From contig JANTHQ010000135.1 of assembly GCA_024762375.1 (NCBI GenBank), positions 1 through 6,007 of the forward strand: DNA of 6,007 nt, read 5' to 3'. The translations under genes and the position numbers were made by a program. Of this stretch, positions 1 through 5,438 are shown one piece after another. Below the pieces are notes generated by a model. It worked only from the letters and a program-made list of their open reading frames with translations. It was not told the origin of the DNA and ran no database searches. Origin of the DNA: Anaerolineaceae bacterium (lineage in GTDB: Bacteria > Chloroflexota > Anaerolineae > 4572-78). The number at the start of each line of letters is the position of its first letter. Within the stretch, counting starts at the first letter, position 1.

Positions 1-356
1 AGCACAAAGAAGCTGCATTCCTGTTCATTCAATGGATGACGAGCAAAGAAGGCGACCGCAAGATTGTGGAAGCAGGTGGCGATCCGGTGCGAATGTCAAC
101 GATGATGGATCCCGACTTGCAGGCGAAGTTCCCGGAGTATCCGGTCATTCTTGAGCAACTCAAGTGTGCCAACGAAGACTGGCGTCCGTTAATTCCGGAG
201 TGGGGCGAAATCAATGCCCCCATTATGGGCGTACACCTTGGTGAATATGTTGGCGGCCAAAGCGACCTCGACACAGCCCTGGCTTCTGCCAAGAGTGAAA
301 TAGAAGACGTTATGAAACGCGCCGGCTATTACACCTGGGCTAATTACACCAAATAG
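1..356 (+). CDS. Carbohydrate ABC transporter substrate-binding protein, C-terminal part (5' end outside window)
   Basis: This is the C-terminal ~117 residues of an extracytoplasmic solute-binding protein, probably family 1 (COG1653, MalE/UgpB-like). It would capture the sugar outside the membrane and hand it to the two permeases downstream. The open frame runs from base 3 to a TAG stop at 354-356 with no start in the window. The first residues, HKEAAFLFIQWMTSKEG, match the conserved helix of this family (K-x-A-A-x-x-F-I-x-W-x-x-S-x-E-G). The tail then has a pattern common to sugar-binding proteins: a Pro/Trp-rich stretch (EDWRPLIPEWGEIN) and a last helix, 'LDTALASAKSEIEDVMKRAGYY'-like, with the alanine and acidic residues typical of the family terminus. 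The methionine at base 36 lies inside the family domain and is not a start. The lipoprotein or signal peptide region cannot be seen. The ligand cannot be deduced from this fragment; the downstream enzymes suggest a six-carbon sugar acid or related compound. Confidence 0.85.
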   Translation, partial: HKEAAFLFIQWMTSKEGDRKIVEAGGDPVRMSTMMDPDLQAKFPEYPVILEQLKCANEDWRPLIPEWGEINAPIMGVHLGEYVGGQSDLDTALASAKSEIEDVMKRAGYYTWANYTK

Positions 357-370
357 GTTGTATTACTTAA

Positions 371-411
371 GGGCGACGGGGTTCGTAACCCCAGAACCTC
401 GTCGCCTTTTT
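371..411 (+). terminator. Rho-independent terminator or attenuator between binding protein and permease genes
   Basis: The left arm at 372-384 (GGCGACGGGGTTC) pairs with the right arm at 394-406 (GAACCTCGTCGCC) over 13 bp. There is one G-U pair, the loop is 9 nt (385-393), and five T follow at 407-411. The hairpin begins 15 bp after the binding-protein stop codon and ends 27 bp before the permease start. No promoter fits between it and the permease, so the downstream genes probably depend on partial read-through. That would give more binding protein than membrane and enzyme components. Confidence 0.88.
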
Positions 412-438
412 AACATGTGAGAAATTGGTGTATTTACC

Positions 439-1359
439 ATGAAAGAATCGAAAAATCTTCGATGGATTGTCCCTTCCATTTTTATTCTACCCGCTGTTAT
501 TATTTTGGTTGTTGGTCTGATTGTTCCCGTTATACAAGCGTTTTATATCAGTTTTTTCCGTTGGGACATGGGGACGCCATGGACGTCGGCTCAATTTTTG
601 GGACTGGACAATTATAAGCGAATGCTTGCTGACGAAGGCGTGCGTACATCAATTTGGGTCACACTTCGTTACACTTTTTGGACAACAACCATAGAAATGC
701 TTTTGGGGATTGCCTTTGCCCTAGCGCTCGAGAAACCAATTAAGGGAGCCTCTGTTTTTCGCACCATATTTATCCTGCCCTTGATGGTCTCGCCTGTTGT
801 AGTGGGCTTGATTTGGAAATACATGCTTGATGCGCGCACGGGTGTAATAAATTATTACATCGAAGCCATCGGTAAAGCGATCCCATTTTTGCAGAATTTT
901 GGATTTGAACGTCACTCCTTCTTGGGTGAACCGCAGTTAGCCTTACCCGCCTTAATTATCACGGATATTTGGCAGTGGACGCCGTTCATCTTTATCATCA
1001 TTTTGGCTGGCTTGCAAGCCTTGCCCGCTGAAATAATGGAAGCGGCCTTTATTGACGGAGCAAACTGGCTACAAATGACGCTGTGGGTAAAACTACCGAT
1101 GATGCTCCCACTGATCATTGTAACATTGCTGATGCGCATTATCGATGTATTCCGCGCGCTTGAAGTGATTTTTATCATGACTTTTGGCGGGCCCGGGCAG
1201 AGCACCAATGTATTGTCGCTTAAAATTTACCGTACGGCTTTTCAATCTCAAGATTTGGGATATGCATCGGTTATTTCGGTAATTTTAATTGGGATTACCT
1301 TTGTGTTAAGTTTGGGTATTTTGCTTTACAACAACCCTGCAAAGGTAGAGGGGAGCTAG
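439..1359 (+). CDS. Carbohydrate ABC transporter permease, MalF/UgpA type
   Basis: This is an inner-membrane permease of the binding-protein-dependent sugar ABC family (COG1175), 306 residues, a usual length. Six hydrophobic segments can be read at about residues 10-35, 76-98, 107-129, 167-191, 223-245 and 273-297. The cytoplasmic EAA loop that docks on the ATPase is clear: EAA at 201-203, Gly207, and the Leu-Pro pair at 219-220 in 'VKLPMMLP'. The 'TFGGPGQST' segment near 248-256 before the last helix is also characteristic of MalF/UgpA-like permeases. The ATG at 439 is preceded only by a weak GGTG Shine-Dalgarno-like stretch at 427-430, and no in-frame start lies further upstream. It ends 4 bp before the second permease, with which it should form the heterodimeric channel. 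It lies just after the terminator hairpin. The substrate cannot be read from the permease itself. Confidence 0.93.
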   Translation: MKESKNLRWIVPSIFILPAVIILVVGLIVPVIQAFYISFFRWDMGTPWTSAQFLGLDNYKRMLADEGVRTSIWVTLRYTFWTTTIEMLLGIAFALALEKPIKGASVFRTIFILPLMVSPVVVGLIWKYMLDARTGVINYYIEAIGKAIPFLQNFGFERHSFLGEPQLALPALIITDIWQWTPFIFIIILAGLQALPAEIMEAAFIDGANWLQMTLWVKLPMMLPLIIVTLLMRIIDVFRALEVIFIMTFGGPGQSTNVLSLKIYRTAFQSQDLGYASVISVILIGITFVLSLGILLYNNPAKVEGS

Positions 1360-1363
1360 CCCA

Positions 1364-2368
1364 ATGCAATCATTTGCGAGTAAATCAAACACCATAGAGA
1401 AAAAACCGTCAAAATTCCGAATTAAGTGGTTTCGAGTACTTCACTATATTATGTTGATTACTTTGGCTTTGATTATTCTCGGTCCACTGTATTTAATGGT
1501 GCTGACTTCATTCAAACAGCAAGTCGTGATTATGTCTAGAGAACCGGTTTGGTTCTTTGTGCCTACCGTTCATAACTACCAGCACATCATCGAAGAAGAG
1601 CATTTCTTGCGCCATTTGCTCAGTTCATTGGCTGTGGGTTTGACTTCAACGGTTCTCACGTTGTTCGTTTCGGGGTGGGCAGCTTATGCTATTGCTCGAA
1701 TGAAATTTCCGGGACGCGGGCTGATGGCCAACACAACGTTGGTTGTCCGAATGGTACCACCTGCTGTTTTGACTGTGCCGATTGTTGCTCTGTGGGGGGC
1801 TTGGGAACTGAGCTTGGCGAACGGAACGTCGATTTTTTCCGGAATCAATAACGCGTATGTAAGTTGGATTAATTCTACCGTCTTATGCACATCAAGTTCT
1901 TATTGGCTGGAAGCGGTGTGTCCGCTATTTAGTGATGGCTTGACTGATGGCCGGTTAGGATTGATTTTGTTCTATTCTGCGCTCAATTTACCGTTTACCG
2001 TGTGGCTGTTAATCGGATTCATTCGGCAGATTCCAGTTGATCTCGAAGAAGCCGCTATCGTTGATGGTGCGACCCCATTTCAAGTGTTTAATAAAATCCT
2101 GTTCCCACTGTTAAAAAGTGGTTATGCAGTCGCTGCAATTTTCACCTTTCGGATTGCGTGGAACGAATTCTTACTGGCCTTAATTCTTACAGGGCGTAAC
2201 TCTTATACACTACCGGTAAAAACAACCCTGTTTATCCGAGAGTCAGGCGTACAATGGGGGTTAATAATGGCGATGGGGACACTTATTCTCATTCCACCTA
2301 TGTTACTCACGTTCTTTTCCGCCCGTCAGATAATTCAGGGAATGACCGCCGGTGCGGTGAAGGGATAA
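1364..2368 (+). CDS. Carbohydrate ABC transporter permease, MalG/UgpE type, with loop insertion
   Basis: This is the second permease (COG0395), partner of the upstream MalF-type protein. It starts 4 bp after the upstream stop and has a good purine-rich ribosome site (AGAGGGGAG at 1347-1355). Predicted helices are at about residues 25-49, 87-110, 122-144, 199-220, 254-275 and 299-318. The EAA loop is intact: EEAA at 228-231, Gly235, and Leu-Phe-Pro at 246-248. The C-terminus 'QGMTAGAVKG' is the standard ending of MalG-like permeases. At 334 residues it is longer than the usual ~275-300. The extra length is at about residues 145-190, between helix 3 (ending VPIVALW) and the 'LTDGRLGLIL' start of helix 4. 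By standard MalG topology this loop faces outside. It is polar, not clearly membrane-spanning, and contains Cys175 and Cys186. The frame is open throughout and no alternative frame gives a better family match. Confidence 0.92.
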   Translation: MQSFASKSNTIEKKPSKFRIKWFRVLHYIMLITLALIILGPLYLMVLTSFKQQVVIMSREPVWFFVPTVHNYQHIIEEEHFLRHLLSSLAVGLTSTVLTLFVSGWAAYAIARMKFPGRGLMANTTLVVRMVPPAVLTVPIVALWGAWELSLANGTSIFSGINNAYVSWINSTVLCTSSSYWLEAVCPLFSDGLTDGRLGLILFYSALNLPFTVWLLIGFIRQIPVDLEEAAIVDGATPFQVFNKILFPLLKSGYAVAAIFTFRIAWNEFLLALILTGRNSYTLPVKTTLFIRESGVQWGLIMAMGTLILIPPMLLTFFSARQIIQGMTAGAVKG

Positions 2369-2373
2369 CCGTT

Positions 2374-3033
2374 ATGAACCGCCCGTTATTGCAAATGGCT
2401 TTGGACACCTACGATCTTCCATCGGCCTTGGCGCCATTGCAAAAGGCGCACCACCATATTGACATCATTGAAGCAGGGACTATTTTGTGTCTGGCTGAAG
2501 GAATGCACGCGGTACGGATACTCCGTAGTTTGTTCCCCGACAAAATTCTTTTGGCAGATGTTCGCATAGCAGAAGCAGGAAGCATTATTTCAAAAATGGC
2601 TTACGATGCGGGCGCTGATTGGGTTAGCGTGGTTAGTGGCGCCGCGCCCAGTTCTTTTGAGGTTGTTCTTGCAGAAGCACAGAGTCGCCGTAAGGATATG
2701 CAAATTGAACTGAGCGACGGCTGGACGTGGGAAATGGCGCAGCGTTGGGCCGATATGGGCGTTCAGCAAGTAATATTCAAGCGCAGTCGTGACCTTGAGG
2801 CGCAGGGCAAACTAAGTTGGGGACAACAAGATTTTGAACAAATTCAACGACTGTCCGAAATGGGTTTCAAGGTAACCGTCACCGGTGGCGTAAAACCGGC
2901 AGACATTCCTTTATTTGCAGGAATACCGGTTCACATCTTCATCGCCGGTCGGGCCATTGTCAAAGCCGATAACCCCGAAGCAGCAGCCAAAGAATTTCAG
3001 GACACGATAAGCCAAACATTCGATACAATTTAA
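2374..3033 (+). CDS. 3-keto-L-gulonate-6-phosphate decarboxylase homologue (UlaD/SgbH family) with altered active site
   Basis: This is a cytoplasmic TIM-barrel enzyme of the OMP decarboxylase suprafamily, 219 residues. Family members convert 3-keto-L-gulonate 6-phosphate to L-xylulose 5-phosphate and CO2. Similarity to E. coli UlaD as I recall it is strong along the whole length: 'DIIEAGTILC', 'ADWV', 'QIEL.DGWTWE', 'RSRD', 'MGFKVTVTGGV' and 'IPVHIFIAGRAI'. Counterparts of UlaD Asp11, Glu33, Asp62, Glu112, Arg139, Thr169 (here 170) and the phosphate-loop Arg192 (here 193) are present. Three key positions differ: Lys64 is Arg64 and Asp67 is Glu67 (DVRIAE instead of DxKxxD), and His136 is Lys136. 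The start at 2374 has AAGGGA at 2360-2365 as ribosome site, lies 5 bp after the permease stop and aligns with the UlaD N-terminus. An ATG at 2254 in the same frame would overlap the permease by 115 bp and adds nothing family-like. The two epimerases that follow support the pathway. The exact substrate is less certain because of the substitutions. Confidence 0.85.
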   Translation: MNRPLLQMALDTYDLPSALAPLQKAHHHIDIIEAGTILCLAEGMHAVRILRSLFPDKILLADVRIAEAGSIISKMAYDAGADWVSVVSGAAPSSFEVVLAEAQSRRKDMQIELSDGWTWEMAQRWADMGVQQVIFKRSRDLEAQGKLSWGQQDFEQIQRLSEMGFKVTVTGGVKPADIPLFAGIPVHIFIAGRAIVKADNPEAAAKEFQDTISQTFDTI

Positions 3034-3135
3034 ATGGCACCCTGATAAATAGTTGCCGTTTTGAAACGCACGATTTTGCCACACAGATTTATCAAACATC
3101 AAACGGAACCCGATACCTTAATTTAAGAGCGTTAT
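3034..3135 (+). promoter_or_regulatory. 102-bp intergenic gap with inverted repeats, possible regulatory site
   Basis: This gap is far longer than the 3-5 bp spacings elsewhere in the operon. It contains a perfect 8-bp inverted repeat, TGATAAAT at 3043-3050 and ATTTATCA at 3087-3094. Between the arms, at 3057-3068, lies CGTTTTGAAACG, a 12-bp near-palindrome matching at 10 of 12 positions that could be an operator half-pair. A TTGAAA hexamer at 3061-3066 resembles a -35 box, but the position 17 bp further on is only a poor -10 (CAGATT). No T-run follows a stem, so this is not an ordinary terminator. Function is undecided: internal promoter with operator, mRNA-processing hairpin, or plain spacer. 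Confidence 0.25.
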
Positions 3136-3990
3136 ATGACCCGAAAACTCCCCATCGGCATTTACGAAAAAGCCCTCCCTTTCAAAGTTGATTGGTTTGA
3201 GCGATTGTCAAAAGCAAAAGAGGTGGGCTTTGATTTTGTGGAAATTTCAATCGATGAAAGTGATGAGCGATTAGCCCGTCTAGACTGGTCTCAAAAAGAG
3301 CGAGCCAATCTGCGAGCCGCTATTGCCTATACCGGTGTGCCCCTTATTACCATGTGTCTCAGCGGTCATCGAAAGTACTCACTGGGAAGTGCTGACCCTG
3401 TCCTTCGCCAACGTGCCTTCGATATCATGCATAAAGCGGTTGATTTCGCGGTGGATATTGGTATTCGAGTGATTCAGTTGGCCGGTTATTATGTGTATTA
3501 CGAACCTCACACTGCCGATTCATTGCCGCGTTACCAAGAAGGATTGGCAACAGGGCTTGAGTGGGCCAGCAAAGCAGGCGTGATGTTGGCGCTGGAAAAT
3601 GTCGATGGCAACGATGTCGACTCTATAACACAAGCAATGGTTTTTGTGAATGCCTTCAATTCACCTTGGTTCCAAGTTTACCCGGACATTGGCAACCTTT
3701 CGGAGCATCGTTTAGACGTTCGTGCTGAACTGGAATTAGCCCGCGGTCACATTGTTGCAGTGCATGTAAAAGATACCGTTCCCGGCGAACCCAGACGCGT
3801 GCCATTTGGACAAGGTACGGTTCCATTTGTTGATGCCTTTAAGAAATTGGCCGAAATGAACTTTGCAGGGCCTGTATTGTTAGAGATGTGGAACGACGAT
3901 TCCCCCGATTCTATGCGCATCGTTCGGGAGTCGCGCGAGTGGGTTGTGGAAAAAATGCGCATAGGTGGACTTATCGCAGAGGAGGAATAA
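3136..3990 (+). CDS. ulaE: L-ribulose-5-phosphate 3-epimerase (L-xylulose-5-phosphate 3-epimerase), UlaE/SgbU family
   Basis: This cytoplasmic metal-dependent TIM-barrel epimerase (xylose-isomerase-like/AP-endonuclease-2 fold) interconverts L-xylulose 5-phosphate and L-ribulose 5-phosphate, the step after the ketogulonate-phosphate decarboxylase. At 284 residues it has the same length as E. coli UlaE as I recall it and shares its signature segments: 'PIGIYEKALP' (6-15), 'GFDFVEIS.DE.DERLARLDW' (31-51), 'MCLSGHR' (73-79), 'GIRVIQLAGY' (109-118), 'WFQVYPDIGNLS' (178-189), 'GHIVAVHVKDT' (204-214) and 'LLEMW' (248-252). The expected metal and catalytic residues are present: Glu154, Asp184, His210 and Glu250. 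The ATG at 3136 follows a modest AAGAG ribosome site (3125-3129) and matches the family N-terminus. It ends 3 bp before the next gene, and its final GAG-GAG-GAA codons supply that gene's ribosome site. This is the most secure functional call in the window. Confidence 0.93.
   Translation: MTRKLPIGIYEKALPFKVDWFERLSKAKEVGFDFVEISIDESDERLARLDWSQKERANLRAAIAYTGVPLITMCLSGHRKYSLGSADPVLRQRAFDIMHKAVDFAVDIGIRVIQLAGYYVYYEPHTADSLPRYQEGLATGLEWASKAGVMLALENVDGNDVDSITQAMVFVNAFNSPWFQVYPDIGNLSEHRLDVRAELELARGHIVAVHVKDTVPGEPRRVPFGQGTVPFVDAFKKLAEMNFAGPVLLEMWNDDSPDSMRIVRESREWVVEKMRIGGLIAEEE
3980..3985 (+). promoter_or_regulatory. Strong Shine-Dalgarno site for the 4-epimerase gene
   Basis: AGGAGG, within AGAGGAGG at 3978-3985, ends 8 nt before the ATG at 3994. 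It lies inside the last codons of the 3-epimerase gene. It is the best ribosome site in the window and favours the first of the two adjacent ATGs (3994 and 3997) as the start. Confidence 0.75.
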
Positions 3991-3993
3991 TTT

Positions 3994-4659
3994 ATGATGC
4001 TGGAAGCACTGAGAGAAGAAGTCTATCGTGCAAACATGGCATTGGTTGAGAATAATTTAGTTGCATGGACAAGCGGTAATGTTAGTGGGCGAGACTTGGA
4101 AACCGGCCTGGTGGTCATTAAACCCAGTGGCGTGAAGTTCGAGAACCTTAGCCCCCAAAATATGGTGATTGTCGACGCTGATGCACAAGTTGTTGAAGGC
4201 GATTTAGGCCCCTCATCGGATACAGCATCTCATCTATATATTTACAATCATCGCACCGACGTCAATGGCGTGGTGCATACACATTCCAATTATGCTACTG
4301 CTTTTGCCGCCGTTAACATGCCCATCCCGGTTTATCTAACTGCTATTGCTGACGAATTCGGTACGACGATACCGTGCGGCGGCTATGCTAGGATTGGCGG
4401 GAAACAGATTGGGGAAGAAATTCTGCGTTCAATCGGAAATTCACCTGCTATATTGATGAAGCAACACGGCGTGTTTACAATTGGCAAAAATGTTGAAAAA
4501 GCACTGAAAGCGGCTGTAATGGTGGAAGATATAGCCAAAACTGTTTGGTTGGCGCTCCAAATTGGCCAACCGGAAGTGTTGCCCGAAGAGGAAGTGCGGG
4601 CAAATTACGACCGTTATCAAAACCGATATGGCACTTTTCAGGCCAGTATTAATGAATAA
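3994..4659 (+). CDS. araD: L-ribulose-5-phosphate 4-epimerase, class II aldolase family (AraD/UlaF/SgbE-like)
   Basis: This zinc-dependent cytoplasmic epimerase converts L-ribulose 5-phosphate to D-xylulose 5-phosphate and so feeds the pentose phosphate pathway. It has 221 residues against ~228-231 for E. coli AraD/UlaF. Family motifs: Gly28-Asn29 in 'TSGNVSG', 'VIKPSG' with Lys43 and Ser45, 'PSSDTASH' with Ser74, Ser75 and Asp76, 'HTH' with zinc ligands His95 and His97, Asp120 equivalent to the AraD catalytic acid/base, third zinc ligand His158 in 'KQHGVF', and a late Tyr212 in 'RYG' that probably matches AraD Tyr229. Asp76 rather than Glu favours epimerase over fuculose-phosphate aldolase. 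The middle segment 'AIADEFGTTIPCGGYARIGG' replaces the enterobacterial 'HADYF...PCTR' and is about 13 residues shorter to the zinc histidine. It resembles the shorter AraD form that I recall from non-enteric bacteria. An aldolase role is less likely given the UlaE-like neighbour. Confidence 0.88.
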   Translation: MMLEALREEVYRANMALVENNLVAWTSGNVSGRDLETGLVVIKPSGVKFENLSPQNMVIVDADAQVVEGDLGPSSDTASHLYIYNHRTDVNGVVHTHSNYATAFAAVNMPIPVYLTAIADEFGTTIPCGGYARIGGKQIGEEILRSIGNSPAILMKQHGVFTIGKNVEKALKAAVMVEDIAKTVWLALQIGQPEVLPEEEVRANYDRYQNRYGTFQASINE

Positions 4660-4772
4660 CCACGTTACGCAGTTGAAGGTTTGACAAAAATTTAAATGCT
4701 TGATTCCGTCAAATCTCAAACTACCTAACATGAGTGAATGATTTAACCCTAGCGTGTTGCGGTAATAATTTT
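4660..4772 (+). other. 113-bp intergenic gap, weak promoter-like elements only
   Basis: A perfect TTGACA hexamer sits at 4681-4686, but no acceptable -10 lies 16-18 bp downstream (TTCCGT at 17 bp). A short inverted repeat, TTTGAC at 4680-4685 and GTCAAA at 4708-4713, has a 22-nt loop and no T-run. The 8-bp palindrome ATTTAAAT is at 4690-4697. An ATG at 4734 is in frame with the HAD gene but has no ribosome site. No function is supported; a weak internal promoter is possible. Confidence 0.3.
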
Positions 4773-5438
4773 ATGACTGTTAAGGCAATTATCTTCGATT
4801 TGGATGGCCTGCTGATTGATTCTGAACCGGTTTGGGACAGCGCGCGGCGTCAAATGGCAGCCGAAGTCGGAAAAACTTGGAATGAAGATGATCACCGGGC
4901 TGTTATGGGTGTTAGTTCTGATGAATGGGCCAATTATATGATTCGCCGTTTGGCTTTGAGCGTTTCTCCGGAGGAAGTGCAAAAAGAAATTATCAATCGT
5001 ATGATAGCAATCTATCGAAAAAAGGTTCCATATATGCCGGGCGCAATTGAAGCGGTGGCAATGGCATCGCAAAACTTTCCCACGGCTATTGCTTCTGGCT
5101 CGCACCGCCAACTGATTGACGTAGTTGTAAACGATACGCCTATGAGAGGGAAATTTCGAGTTATATTATCTGCCGATGAAATTGAGAATGGAAAGCCGGC
5201 CCCAGATATCTACTTGGAAACCGCTCGCAGATTAGGCTTCCGGCCGGAGCAATGTCTTTGTTTGGAAGACTCTGCCAACGGCATTTTGGCCGGGGTAAGA
5301 GCCGGAATGAAAGTGGTTGCCGTTCCCGATGCACGGTTCGCGCCCGATAAAGAAATTTTGGGCCAAGCTCACCTTGTGTTGCATTCACTGGCGCAATTTT
5401 CCTTGAATACTTTGGAACAGTTGAAAGAGGACTGTTAA
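4773..5438 (+). CDS. HAD-superfamily sugar-phosphate phosphatase or beta-phosphoglucomutase-like hydrolase
   Basis: This is a cytoplasmic haloacid dehalogenase-like hydrolase of subclass I with a helical cap, 221 residues from the chosen start. The four HAD motifs are present: motif I 'FDLDGLLIDSEPVW' with nucleophile Asp9 and general acid Asp11, motif II Ser108 in 'AIASGS', motif III Lys141 in 'NGKPAPD', and motif IV Glu165-Asp166 in 'CLEDSANG'. 'DGLLIDSEPVW' and the 'SANGILAG' segment are shared by beta-phosphoglucomutases and hexose-phosphate phosphatases such as E. coli HxpB (YniC). These cannot be separated by sequence reading, though a phosphatase is the simpler guess. The start at 4773 places the nucleophile nine residues in, as usual for the family. 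The upstream ATG at 4734 would add 13 residues including 'ACCG' with no homology. Only a weak GGTAAT lies before the chosen start. The stop overlaps the next start by one base (TAATG), indicating coupled translation with the kinase. It may recycle misphosphorylated or excess sugar phosphate. Confidence 0.85.
   Translation: MTVKAIIFDLDGLLIDSEPVWDSARRQMAAEVGKTWNEDDHRAVMGVSSDEWANYMIRRLALSVSPEEVQKEIINRMIAIYRKKVPYMPGAIEAVAMASQNFPTAIASGSHRQLIDVVVNDTPMRGKFRVILSADEIENGKPAPDIYLETARRLGFRPEQCLCLEDSANGILAGVRAGMKVVAVPDARFAPDKEILGQAHLVLHSLAQFSLNTLEQLKEDC

Noticed and set aside
417..617. 66-residue open frame at the start of the MalF-type permease
   Set aside because: It is a different-frame shadow of the permease gene, lacks a ribosome site and has no family features.
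1796..1933. Permease insertion as a mobile element, intein or double frameshift
   Set aside because: There are no terminal repeats, intein splice motifs or flanking duplications, and the other frames are interrupted by stops. It is treated as a genuine loop extension.
2254..2373. In-frame upstream ATG that would extend the UlaD-like protein by 40 residues
   Set aside because: It lies inside the permease gene, has no matching ribosome site and adds sequence without family similarity. The start at 2374 aligns with the UlaD N-terminus and has AAGGGA upstream.
4681..4709. TTGACA hexamer as an internal sigma-70 promoter before the HAD gene
   Set aside because: No recognisable -10 sequence occurs at 16-18 bp spacing (TTCCGT at 17 bp), so it is not supported as a promoter.
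4734..4772. In-frame upstream ATG extending the HAD protein by 13 residues (MNDLTLACCGNNF)
   Set aside because: No ribosome site precedes it, and the HAD motif I is normally within about ten residues of the start, which the ATG at 4773 satisfies.
4749..5111. 120-residue minus-strand open frame opposite the HAD gene
   Set aside because: The + strand encodes an intact HAD protein with all four motifs. The minus-strand translation shows no motif and is low-complexity in character.
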